Positions 56,141-64,000 of a stretch of 64,000 nucleotides of DNA are shown piece after piece. Location: positions 941,001 through 1,005,000 of the forward strand of contig NZ_QHCS01000002.1 of the NCBI RefSeq assembly GCF_003545875.1, in the 5' to 3' direction. This DNA comes from Leptospira stimsonii. GTDB lineage: Bacteria; Spirochaetota; Leptospiria; Leptospirales; Leptospiraceae. Both the position numbers and the translations under genes were made by a program. Every line of letters starts with the position of its first letter. The stretch's first letter is position 1. A model generated the notes under the pieces. It was not told the origin of the DNA, did not search any database, and saw nothing but the letters and a program-made list of their open reading frames with translations.

Positions 56141-59086
56141 TCAATATTTCTCGAACTTATCGGCGGGAGACATTCCCGTGTTGTCCGATTTCGGTTTCGG
56201 CAAAGCTTCTTTTTTTGCCGGAAGAGCGGTCTTGCGAGCGGCTATCGAAGGAGTAGATACGGTCCTCGGTGTTAATGCGGCACTCGCGGTCCTCTTGTTT
56301 TCGCCGTCCGTAATTTTAAAGAACAGAACGGATTCTCTGAGTTGTTCCGCTTGAGAATTCATTTCTTCTGAGATCGCGGCCAATTCCTCGGATGCGGATG
56401 CATTCTGTTGCGAAACCTGATCGAGTTGTCCCATGGCTTTGTTGATTTCCGAAACTCCCGCCGCTTGTTCGTCGCTCGCCGCCGTGATCTCTTGAACCAG
56501 ATCCGCAGTTTTGCGAATCGACGGAACGATTTGAGAAATCAATTCTCCGGCTCGTTCGGCGATCGCGACGCTGTTTCCAGCAAGACTGCTGATTTCGTTC
56601 GCAGACTTTTGACTTCTTTCGGCCAATTTACGGACTTCCGAAGCCACCACCGCGAAACCTTTTCCATGGTCACCGGCTCTTGCCGCTTCTATCGCGGCGT
56701 TCAATGCGAGAAGGTTTGTTTGATACGCGATATCCTCGATGATACTGATCTTTTCGGCGATCTGTTTCATCGCTTTTACCGTTTCAATCACGGAAGTTCC
56801 GCCTTCCTCCGCATCTTTTGAAGATTTCGAAGAAATCTGTTCCGTCTGACGTGAGTTTTGCGCATTTTGATCGATCGATGCGGTCATCTGTTCGAGGGAA
56901 GAAGTTGTTTCTTCCACACTCGCGGCCTGCTCGGATGCACCTTGACTCAATGAATTTGCGGTAGAGGAAACTTCCGTTGCAGAAGTTACTAAGCTGGAGG
57001 ATCGGATGATGATATCTCCGATGATCTCGTTCAACTTGTCCATCGTTGTATTGGAATATTCCTTTAATTTTCCGAAAGTTCCATGATACTCGTTCGTGAT
57101 TTTTTGAGTCAGGTTACCGGCGGAAATACGCTCCAATGCGTCCACAACCTCGTTGAGTCCTACGTTACTCACTTCCAAAAGCTGATTGATCGATTGACTT
57201 AGATTTAAGAAGAATCCGGTCTTCGAATCCAAAGAGATACGTGTTCCAAAATCTCCATGTGCGGCGGCGCTCACGATTCTTTCCACTTCCTCTTGAACGA
57301 CCAATTCGTTTGTTACATCCGACCATTCCACAACGGAACCCAAACGTTTTCCATTTCCGTCTATGATCGGATTTGCGATCAGGTTGAAGGAACGACCCCC
57401 GATTTTGATCGAAGCCCTGTGTAGTCCGGTGAAATTGCTCAAAAGACCACGCTGGTGCGATGGATTTTTATGAAAAATATCGATGCTCGAACCGATCAAA
57501 CTTTTTAAATTGAACTGAGTAAACTGTTTCTTGATATCGCTTTCTCCGTTCTGGAACATTTCGACCACGGCTTTGTTCATATAACGAATGTTAAAGTCCG
57601 TATCTGCGATCATGATGTTCGTAGTAGTACTATCCAAAGCGACTTTAACTCTGGTAAGTTCTTCGTTTTCAATTTCTCTTTGCGCTTTGAGTCTGTTTTG
57701 TTCGGTTACATCCGACCATTCCACAACGGAACCAAGTCGGCCGCCCTTTTCATCGATGATTGGGTTTGCGATCAGATCGAATTGTCTTCCTCCGATTTCG
57801 ATCGAAGAACGGAAGACATCCGTCATCTTTCCAAGAAGACCTCTTTGGTGAGCCGGATTTTTATGAAAGGAATCGATATTCATTCCGAGTAAGCCCGTAA
57901 GATTGAAGTTTCCCAATTGTTTTTTAATGTCCGTCTCTGCCTGGCTGAACATATTTCGAATCGCCTTGTTCATGTAGACGATGTTTAAATTTGCGTCCGC
58001 CATCATGATGTTGGTGGTGACGTTGTCTAGGGCAACTTTAACGCGCGTTAACTCCTCATTCTCAATCTTTCTCTGCGCGAGGATCTTGTTTTGTTCAGTC
58101 ACGTCAGACCACTCGACGATGGAACCGAGTCTGGTTCCCTTGGAATCAATGATCGGATTAGCGATCAGGTCGAATTGTCTTCCTCCGATTTCGATCGAAG
58201 AACGGAAGGTTTCCGTAAATCTTCCGAGCAAACCTCTTTGATGCGCGGGATTTTTGTGGAAGGAATCGATGTTCGTTCCCATCAAATTGGAAAGATTAAA
58301 GTTGCTGAGTTGTTTTTTGATATCCGTCTCAGCTTGGCTGAACATATTTCGGATCGCCTTGTTCATGAATACGATATTTAAATTCGAATCGGCCATCATA
58401 ATATTGGTCGTAACATTATCCACGGCCGTTTTCATGCGTAAGTATTCCTGCTCAAATTTTTTGACTAGTCCTTGACCGGATTGATTGAACCAATAGAGGA
58501 GGGCCAGCAAAAGAATCGAAATGGATAAATATGCGGATACCATCGTAAAGAAGTTATTTCCGCCGACTTCGGCCACCACGGAGATGGTTTCAGCTTCTTT
58601 TAAGGATTGTGCTAAGAATTCGCTACGAACCTTTCTAAACTTTGAAAGCTCCGAATAAAAATCGATCCTGGAAATATCCGGAAAATCCTTTTTGAGATCC
58701 GAAGAAGCCTCAATCCTATCCTTAAAATCTCTTGCGGAAGAATAAAGACCGGAGATACTTTTTTCAAATTTTTTAACCTCCGGATTGTCGGCCTGTTTGG
58801 AAGTGGAAAGAAAATCTTTTAATTTTTTCAAACTCGCTTCGACTTCTTCCAGATCGGAGGATAACGTTTCCCTATCTTTCCCGATTGCAAAGTGAAGCGC
58901 GAATTCCGCGACAGCCTCTTCCGTACCGAGTAGGGATTCGTTTATCAACGGAAGGATTCCCGAAAGACGATCGTTTACGGTTCCCGTCTCGGAATTTGGC
59001 GTATTGAAATTTTGAACGGATAAGAATAGAAATCCGTTTAAAACAATTGCCAAACCAATAAAAATTCCTAAGCTTTTTCGAAACAT
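56141..59086 (-). CDS. Methyl-accepting chemotaxis protein with three tandem PAS-like units
   Basis: A 981-residue receptor. It has membrane helix 1 (about 8-24), an outside domain of helices (about 30-178), membrane helix 2 (about 182-200), then three nearly identical units of 131 residues (218-348, 349-479, 480-597), HAMP-like helices (about 600-700), and a cytoplasmic signalling domain with the hairpin tip AYQTNLLALNAAIEAARAGDHGKGFAVVASEVR. A Pro/Ala/Lys linker leads to the terminal KFEKY, which fits the CheR/CheB-tethering pentapeptide pattern x-[HFYW]-x-x-[HFYW]. It is cotranscribed with cheA and cheW. Confidence 0.93.
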   Translation of the reverse strand: MFRKSLGIFIGLAIVLNGFLFLSVQNFNTPNSETGTVNDRLSGILPLINESLLGTEEAVAEFALHFAIGKDRETLSSDLEEVEASLKKLKDFLSTSKQADNPEVKKFEKSISGLYSSARDFKDRIEASSDLKKDFPDISRIDFYSELSKFRKVRSEFLAQSLKEAETISVVAEVGGNNFFTMVSAYLSISILLLALLYWFNQSGQGLVKKFEQEYLRMKTAVDNVTTNIMMADSNLNIVFMNKAIRNMFSQAETDIKKQLSNFNLSNLMGTNIDSFHKNPAHQRGLLGRFTETFRSSIEIGGRQFDLIANPIIDSKGTRLGSIVEWSDVTEQNKILAQRKIENEELTRVKVALDNVTTNIMMADANLNIVYMNKAIRNMFSQAETDIKKQLGNFNLTGLLGMNIDSFHKNPAHQRGLLGKMTDVFRSSIEIGGRQFDLIANPIIDEKGGRLGSVVEWSDVTEQNRLKAQREIENEELTRVKVALDSTTTNIMIADTDFNIRYMNKAVVEMFQNGESDIKKQFTQFNLKSLIGSSIDIFHKNPSHQRGLLSNFTGLHRASIKIGGRSFNLIANPIIDGNGKRLGSVVEWSDVTNELVVQEEVERIVSAAAHGDFGTRISLDSKTGFFLNLSQSINQLLEVSNVGLNEVVDALERISAGNLTQKITNEYHGTFGKLKEYSNTTMDKLNEIIGDIIIRSSSLVTSATEVSSTANSLSQGASEQAASVEETTSSLEQMTASIDQNAQNSRQTEQISSKSSKDAEEGGTSVIETVKAMKQIAEKISIIEDIAYQTNLLALNAAIEAARAGDHGKGFAVVASEVRKLAERSQKSANEISSLAGNSVAIAERAGELISQIVPSIRKTADLVQEITAASDEQAAGVSEINKAMGQLDQVSQQNASASEELAAISEEMNSQAEQLRESVLFFKITDGENKRTASAALTPRTVSTPSIAARKTALPAKKEALPKPKSDNTGMSPADKFEKY
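57296..58435 (-). repeat. Three tandem intragenic repeats of about 393 bp
   Basis: Inside the MCP gene: copy 1 about 58043-58435, copy 2 about 57650-58042, copy 3 about 57296-57649. The marker DNVTTNI...MNKA is at residue 223, 354 and 485 (as DSTTTNI in copy 3), a period of exactly 131 residues. Copies 1 and 2 share long stretches such as FSQAETDIKKQL and SSIEIGGRQFDLIANPIID; copy 3 is more diverged. Copies 1 and 2 are also very similar at the DNA level. Confidence 0.9.
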
Positions 59087-59122
59087 TTGATTTCTCCAAA
59101 TTCAAAAAGTCTAAAATAATCT

Positions 59123-61276
59123 CTAACGAACAGAAGCATCCTTGCTTCTCACATTTTCCTGATCTCTGATCAGATTGTACAAACCTGGAACATCCAAAAT
59201 AAAAGCGATATCTCCGCTCCCTAAAATGGACGTTCCACTAAAACATTTCACGTTTTTGAAAATTTCCGCCATAGGGCGAATCACGGACTGAACCTCGCCG
59301 TGAAGATCGTTTACAACGATTCCAAAGGTTCTATCCTCATATTCTAATATTACAATATTCTCTTTTAATGAATCATCCGCTTGAATGGAAAGAAAACGAG
59401 AAAGATGAAGAACAGGGACGAGTTCGTTTCTTAGGTTCATGGTTCCGGACGAGGAATCCTCGCCAAGTTCGGCTCTTGATTCCACGGTTTCGCGTACGAG
59501 TTGCATCGGAACGATAAAGTTGGAACCGGAAGCTTTTACCAAAAAGCCGTCGATAATCGCAAGTGTGAGAGGTAAACGAATCAAAAAGGAACTACCTTTG
59601 TCTTTAACGGATTGAATCTGAACCGAACCTCTCAGAGATTCTATGTTTCTTAAAACGACGTCCATTCCCACCCCACGACCTGAAAGATTCGTAACCTGTT
59701 CCACGGTGGAAAAACCGGGTTGAAAAATAAGGGAATAGATTTCGGATTCGGTGAGAATTTGGTCCTTACCGATCAGTCCTTTTGATATCGCCTTGCTAAC
59801 GATTTTTTCGGCGTCCAGACCTTTCCCGTCATCCATAATCGAAATCAGAATACTTCCGGTTCCGTGACTTGCTTGAATTTGAAGTTTCCCGATCGGAGAT
59901 TTCCCTTTGCGAACTCTTTCCTCCGAAGTTTCGATTCCGTGATCCAAGGCATTTCGAAGGATATGGACCATCGGATCCGCTATCTTTTCGATGACCGAAC
60001 GGTCGAGTTCCGTTTCTCCTCCGAAGATTTCAAGCTCGACTTGTTTATTCAGTTCCTTGGACAAATCGCGGACCACACGTTTGTATTTTTCAAAAAGATC
60101 GGCGATCGGAACCATACGAAGACTCAACGCGAATTCTCGAATCTCGCTGACAAGCCTGTAGAGGGATTCGGAACTTTCTATCAGCTGGGTATCTTCGGAA
60201 TCGATGATCTTTCGACTCAGGTTGGCTTCTTGTGTGATCAATTCTCCTACAAGACTGATCAGAGTATCGATCTTAGAAGAATCCACTCTCAAAGTTTTTG
60301 TCTGCATTCGGAGCGCTTCGGATTCTTTTCCATCTTCTCTTAGAGAAGAGGTTTCTACGGAAAGAGCCGAAATTTCGGTCGATAATCTCAAACCGCTTTT
60401 GAGTTTATTGATTTCATCAGTAGTTAAGGATTTTTGAATCTCAAGCGCATTCAAATAGGCTTCTCTACCGAAAGGAAAATCCTTACAATTCTCATCGAAA
60501 AGTTCGAGATCGCAAAGAGGAGGAAGAATTTTCAGATAACTTCCTTCTTTCAGGAATTCAAGAGTGGATTGGATTTCTTCTCCGTTGCCAGGGGATTCGT
60601 ATGAAATTTCAAATCCTAGGTAAGAATGTTCCGGATTAAAATCCGACCAAACGGGGATCGATTCCGGATAAATGTAAAGATGTTTGATTTTCCCCGATTG
60701 AGAAAGATATTTCAAAAAAGTGAAGGTGTCCATTCCGGATTCGAAAAGGTGAAGATTTGGAATCAGGGTGATCTGCCAATGGGAAGAATTCGAAGGTATT
60801 CCGGAATTTTGATCGATCGATGAAGTTTCAGAAGAATTCTTCGTATCGCCCTGGCTTGAGTTCGACGGTACGGAAGAAGATTCTGAAAGTAATTTTTTGG
60901 CGAGGACCGTTAGCTCCGCTTGTTTTTTGGAAGATTTGGTGTCCAAAACCAGAGTATCACCTACGTTCTCCACCATATTTCGAATGTGGTCGCAGGCCAA
61001 AAAAAGGAACTCGGTTCCTTCTTTTGTAAGATTCTGTTTTCCGGATCGAATCCTATCGAGAAGCGTTTCCACTTCGTGCGTGAATTTTTCGATCGGCTCG
61101 TATCCGAACATTCCGGAAGTTCCTTTGATCGTATGAATCGCGCGGAAAACGGAATGTACACATTCCGAATTTTTCGGATCCTTCTCCAATTTAAGAAGAT
61201 TGGATTCCATAGAAGAAAGGAGTTCCAACGACTCAGAAACGAACGTGTCCCGAACTTCGGATAAATCCATTTTCAA
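59123..61276 (-). CDS. cheA: Chemotaxis histidine kinase CheA
   Basis: Central kinase of the array. The 717 residues have an HPt domain with H48 (FRAIHTIKGTSGMFGYE), a linker and a P2-like domain (about 165-270, LIPNLHLFESGMD), the dimerisation helices (LRVDSSKIDTLISLVGELI), an HATPase (HILRNALDHGIE; DDGKGLDAEK; GRGVGMDVV) and the CheW-like regulatory domain (about 570-705). All catalytic residues are in place. The start overlaps the stop of the STAS gene by 4 bases. Confidence 0.96.
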   Translation of the reverse strand: MKMDLSEVRDTFVSESLELLSSMESNLLKLEKDPKNSECVHSVFRAIHTIKGTSGMFGYEPIEKFTHEVETLLDRIRSGKQNLTKEGTEFLFLACDHIRNMVENVGDTLVLDTKSSKKQAELTVLAKKLLSESSSVPSNSSQGDTKNSSETSSIDQNSGIPSNSSHWQITLIPNLHLFESGMDTFTFLKYLSQSGKIKHLYIYPESIPVWSDFNPEHSYLGFEISYESPGNGEEIQSTLEFLKEGSYLKILPPLCDLELFDENCKDFPFGREAYLNALEIQKSLTTDEINKLKSGLRLSTEISALSVETSSLREDGKESEALRMQTKTLRVDSSKIDTLISLVGELITQEANLSRKIIDSEDTQLIESSESLYRLVSEIREFALSLRMVPIADLFEKYKRVVRDLSKELNKQVELEIFGGETELDRSVIEKIADPMVHILRNALDHGIETSEERVRKGKSPIGKLQIQASHGTGSILISIMDDGKGLDAEKIVSKAISKGLIGKDQILTESEIYSLIFQPGFSTVEQVTNLSGRGVGMDVVLRNIESLRGSVQIQSVKDKGSSFLIRLPLTLAIIDGFLVKASGSNFIVPMQLVRETVESRAELGEDSSSGTMNLRNELVPVLHLSRFLSIQADDSLKENIVILEYEDRTFGIVVNDLHGEVQSVIRPMAEIFKNVKCFSGTSILGSGDIAFILDVPGLYNLIRDQENVRSKDASVR

Positions 61277-61665
61277 TCCTTACCCATTCCGTATTGAAAC
61301 GAAAATTCCTTTAGGTCTTCTTTTTGTAATTTGATCTTATCTCTTAGGAATCCCGTAAGACCGTAAAGATCTATGAGTTTTAAAACAGCGTGACTGTGAT
61401 TGATAAGACGAATCGTAAATTCTTTTTTCCTCGCTTCCATTTTTAGAGCCAGAAGGATTTGCAAGCAGGAAGTATCTATTTTTGTAATTTTGGAAAGATC
61501 GATTTCCAGTATCGAATTCTTATTTTTAAGAATTTCGTCGAAGCTTCCCTTTAATTCCAAAGCGTCGTAAATGGTGAGTTCCCCCTCGATCACGATTCGT
61601 AAGCCGTTGACTTGCGCGTTCTCGGTTCTGAAAACCACGGATTCTTTTTTAAATTGAAAGGCCAT
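61273..61665 (-). CDS. STAS-domain protein
   Basis: A 130-residue protein with the STAS fold: VNGLRIVIEGELTIYDALELKGSFDEIL, then LEIDLSKITKIDTSCLQILLALKMEA, where the Ser of DTSC (about S66) sits at the phosphorylation site of anti-anti-sigma factors. It is placed between cheY and cheA and overlaps cheA by 4 bases (ATGA-type), so it must be made together with the kinase. Its role in a chemosensory system is not established; a partner-switching input or output is possible. Confidence 0.88.
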   Translation of the reverse strand: MAFQFKKESVVFRTENAQVNGLRIVIEGELTIYDALELKGSFDEILKNKNSILEIDLSKITKIDTSCLQILLALKMEARKKEFTIRLINHSHAVLKLIDLYGLTGFLRDKIKLQKEDLKEFSFQYGMGKD

Positions 61666-61670
61666 GACGT

Positions 61671-62033
61671 TTAAGGTAGTAATTTATGGATCGTTTGAAC
61701 GAGCTCTTCCGGAGAGAAGGGTTTCGTAAGCCAAGCCCTGGCACCCGCCGCAAGACCTTCCGTTTTTACGTCTTCCTGGGATTCGGTCGTCAGCATGATG
61801 ATTGGAGTAAACTTGTTCTTCGGGTCTTTTTTAAGCTCCTTAACGAACGTGATACCGTCCATGTTCGGCATATTCATATCACTGACGATTAAATCTACTT
61901 TATCGTTTTGTAATTTATCCAATCCGTCTTTTCCATCTACCGCTTCCACGATTTGAAATTCTGAATTACTTAGATGAAGATTTAATATCTTCCTGAAAAC
62001 CGCAGAATCATCGACGATGAGAATTCGTTTCAT
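61671..62033 (-). CDS. cheY: Chemotaxis response regulator CheY
   Basis: A 120-residue single-domain receiver: acidic pair D8/D9 (LIVDDS), phosphoacceptor D52 (LIVSDMNMPNMDG), the Thr of MLTTES and Lys of LTKPFS. The ATG at 62033 follows AAAGGAGA by 6 bases; the frame is open to 62087, but the added 18 residues do not belong to a receiver. It begins 16 bases after the receiver/HATPase gene. Confidence 0.94.
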   Translation of the reverse strand: MKRILIVDDSAVFRKILNLHLSNSEFQIVEAVDGKDGLDKLQNDKVDLIVSDMNMPNMDGITFVKELKKDPKNKFTPIIMLTTESQEDVKTEGLAAGARAWLTKPFSPEELVQTIHKLLP

Positions 62034-62049
62034 CCCAATCTCCTTTCCT

Positions 62050-63312
62050 TTATTGAACCATTGGTAAAAATATTTCAGCGAGTACACAAAGACTAATGTC
62101 TTCGGAAGTATGATCTTTTGCGTTGTGAATAAAAAAGAGCCCGCTGTGTTTTCTTACGATATGATCCACTGCGGTGAGCCCCAAGCCGAGACCGAACTTT
62201 TCCAAATGAGAAACGTTTTCGTCCGGAGGATAAATTCTAAAAAACGGCTGAATCACAAGTTGTTCGAATTTTTCCGGAATTCCTCCGTATGGTCTTACAT
62301 CCACTCGATTTTTAAAGGTTATACAAAAGTATCCCTGATTGATGTTCGCGTAGATATCGATCGGAGCGTTTATCGAGGAATACTTATATGCGTTGAGAAA
62401 AAGTTCCTCTAAAGCGAGTTTTAAAAAAGAAAGATTTACTTTGACCTTGTATTCTCTTTTTAAAAGAGGAAGATTGACCGTTATTTTTTTGGAGAGTAGA
62501 AAGGGATTCAGTTCCGTTGGAAGTTCCTTTATCAATTCTAAAATCTCGTTTGTTGAAATCACCGAAGGATCCAATTCTTTATCGATTAGATTCAGAAGTT
62601 TTTCCAAACCGAGAAGCATATTCTTCGTGATTCGGTTATTGGTTAGAAGGAGATCCAAAATCTCCTTATCGACCTTATACTGATTTCCATCCGGGATTTT
62701 TACCGAGTCGACCATATCTAAAAGACTCGTCATCGCGCCGATTCCACTTCCTTGAGAAAGGGAGGTCTTTAGACTATAGATAGAAGTTTTTTCAAACGAT
62801 TCGCTGTCCGATCTGCGGATCGTCTCTTTATAGGTAAGCCATTCCAATTGACTGCGCAGTTTTTGGCTTTCTATTTCGGCCAAATTTTCTTCCATTCTTT
62901 TTAGATGGCAATAATTCAAAGCTTTCTGAAGAGTTCGAATAAAGACGTCCGGATAGATAGGCTTCAGGATATAATCAAACACGCCTAGCTTCATTATTTC
63001 TATGATCTTCTCGGAACGATCGATTGCGGTTTGAACCAACACAACAGCGTTCGGATGTGTCTCTTTGAGTTTCACCAGAAAAGAAGCGCCGTCCATCACG
63101 GGCATCATCAGATCTAGAATAAAAAGAGAGTAGTTTTGATTTTCGATCATCTTCAGAGCTTCTGCCCCGTTGACGGCTAACTCGTGTTTGACGCCAATTT
63201 CATCGCAAAGACTTTCCAGTAGAATGCTGTTCTCCTGTTTATCTTCAATGATCAGAACGGGATCGCTCGGAATACTATGAAGCGACGTCTTCTTTTTCAA
63301 CTCTGTTTCCAA
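62050..63312 (-). CDS. Receiver protein with a degenerate kinase-like C-terminus
   Basis: A 420-residue protein. The receiver (about 17-135) is intact: E23/D24, D67 (LFILDLMMPVMDG) and K118 (DYILKPIYPD). A coiled coil (135-160) and a helical part (about 185-290) follow. The last 130 residues are HATPase-like: a good N box (LKLALEELFLNAYKYSS) and G2 box (FGLGLGLTAVDHIV), but no D-x-G-x-G box (FKNRVDVRPYGG instead). I find no H-E/D-x-x motif for a phosphorylated His either. So ATP may be bound without kinase activity. The start is TTG at 63312, 8 bases after AAGGAG; it overlaps the upstream kinase by 38 bases. Confidence 0.75.
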   Translation of the reverse strand: METELKKKTSLHSIPSDPVLIIEDKQENSILLESLCDEIGVKHELAVNGAEALKMIENQNYSLFILDLMMPVMDGASFLVKLKETHPNAVVLVQTAIDRSEKIIEIMKLGVFDYILKPIYPDVFIRTLQKALNYCHLKRMEENLAEIESQKLRSQLEWLTYKETIRRSDSESFEKTSIYSLKTSLSQGSGIGAMTSLLDMVDSVKIPDGNQYKVDKEILDLLLTNNRITKNMLLGLEKLLNLIDKELDPSVISTNEILELIKELPTELNPFLLSKKITVNLPLLKREYKVKVNLSFLKLALEELFLNAYKYSSINAPIDIYANINQGYFCITFKNRVDVRPYGGIPEKFEQLVIQPFFRIYPPDENVSHLEKFGLGLGLTAVDHIVRKHSGLFFIHNAKDHTSEDISLCVLAEIFLPMVQ

Positions 63313-64000
63313 ATGTTCGCTCCTTATGTATTTCGATTAAGATCGATTTCAATTTTTCTAATGAGAACGGATTTTGAATCGTATAATCCGGAAAAAACGG
63401 AAGTAGTTCTTCCCGAAACGGAAGAGGAATATCCGCTGAATCCAAAAGAACGAGGTCTATATTTTTGGGTTTTTTCACCAACCAAGTCCGCAAAACCTTT
63501 ACAATCCCCGTATCCTCTAAGAGGAGGTGTGTATCATATAGTAGAATTATGTGAGAATCGAGGCTTTTTTGAGAAATTATGGAAAAATCTTCCGGAGAAC
63601 GAAGAGAAATATAATCTTGAGAATGAGCGACCAAATATCGCTCGATTGCCGAGTCGAAAATTCGATCTCGAATCGCAATCAAGATCAAATAAGACTTAAT
63701 TCCTTCGGGATATTCCAGTTCTCGATTCTTTTTTTCCTGAAGATTCGAATTCGATAGAGAACTTTCCGAAAGGAGTGGAACATCGTTCGAAGTTCCGCTC
63801 GGAAGATGTATAAAAATACTGGTTCCATTTCCTAAGGAACTTTCCACTCGCAAAGAGCCGAAATGAGCCTCGACAATCTTCTTTACGATTGGAAGTCCGA
63901 GACCGCTTCCCTCAAACTCTCCTTGGTTTTCCCCTTTAATCTGATAAAAAGTTTCGAATATTTTGGGAAGTTCGGATTCTGCGATTCCGATCCCGGTGTC
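63275..64000 (-). CDS. Sensor histidine kinase, C-terminal part, with degenerate receiver (runs off the window)
   Basis: The reading frame is open to the right edge, so the N-terminal part, with any sensor and HisKA domain, is missing. What is seen (241 residues): the end of an HATPase with DTGIG at the very edge, FETFYQIKG, GSGLGLPIVKKIVEAHFG and LRVESSLGNGTSIFIHLP, then a Ser-rich linker and a receiver-like domain (the last 140 residues or so). In that domain YLILIAIRDR, IILLYDTHLLLED and IQNPFSLEKL follow the positions of a receiver, but the acidic pair is reduced and the conserved Lys of K-P-F is Asn, so phosphorylation is doubtful. First known gene of the che operon here. Confidence 0.85.
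   Translation of the reverse strand, partial: DTGIGIAESELPKIFETFYQIKGENQGEFEGSGLGLPIVKKIVEAHFGSLRVESSLGNGTSIFIHLPSGTSNDVPLLSESSLSNSNLQEKKNRELEYPEGIKSYLILIAIRDRIFDSAIERYLVAHSQDYISLRSPEDFSIISQKSLDSHIILLYDTHLLLEDTGIVKVLRTWLVKKPKNIDLVLLDSADIPLPFREELLPFFPDYTIQNPFSLEKLKSILIEIHKERTFGNRVEKEDVAS

Overview
The window is a stretch of chromosome from a spirochaete of the genus Leptospira. The grounds are a DUF1564-family protein (a family known almost only from Leptospira), a Leptospira-type peptide deformylase, lipoproteins with relaxed spirochaetal lipoboxes, frequent TTG/GTG starts, a gene-dense layout on both strands, and a G+C content that looks to be in the low-to-mid 40s % by eye. I cannot name the species. 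I see no insertion sequence, prophage, rRNA or CRISPR array; most of the window is core chromosome.

Layout. 0-5.5 kb: a DUF1564 protein, leuA, a small VOC-like protein, a VanW/glycosyltransferase fusion and a queuosine-precursor transporter. 5.6-14 kb: a membrane-anchored GH18 glycosidase overlapping a Sua5 tRNA-modification enzyme, an SppA-type protease, uvrA and an acyl-CoA-dehydrogenase-like protein. 14-24.7 kb: a CDF metal exporter coupled to an OmpA-like coiled-coil protein, magnesium transporters MgtE and MgtA, a lipoprotein, a Tgt enzyme fused to an MnmC-like methyltransferase, and small membrane proteins (HdeD, DUF2892). 25-29 kb: two large sensor kinases, then fbp. 30-36 kb: small conserved proteins and the macromolecular synthesis cluster rpsU-yqeY-dnaG-rpoD. 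36-41 kb: glpD, tyrS, a polysaccharide deacetylase and a lipoprotein. 41-46 kb: a minus-strand run of a hydrolase-like protein, def and a solo RND pump, with a tRNA-Ala upstream. 46-49.5 kb: a partner-switching module (coiled-coil protein, GAF-PP2C-HATPase phosphatase, STAS antagonist). 49.6-54 kb: an acyl-CoA carboxylase pair. 54-64 kb: a minus-strand chemosensory operon (two-component proteins, CheY, STAS, CheA, MCP, CheW, CheD, CheB) that continues past the right edge.

How genes work together. Import of a queuosine precursor (4.7 kb) and the Tgt fusion (18.6 kb) both serve wobble-base modification. MgtE and MgtA give two routes for Mg2+. The phosphatase/STAS pair at 46-49.5 kb and the STAS gene inside the chemosensory operon suggest partner switching linked to signalling. 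The most notable items are the Tgt-MnmC-like fusion with its unusual mini-ORF leader, the complementary pair of degenerate two-component proteins at the head of the che operon, the triplicated 131-residue PAS unit in the MCP, and a family of about 190-bp intergenic repeats at 30.1, 35.8 and 40.4 kb.
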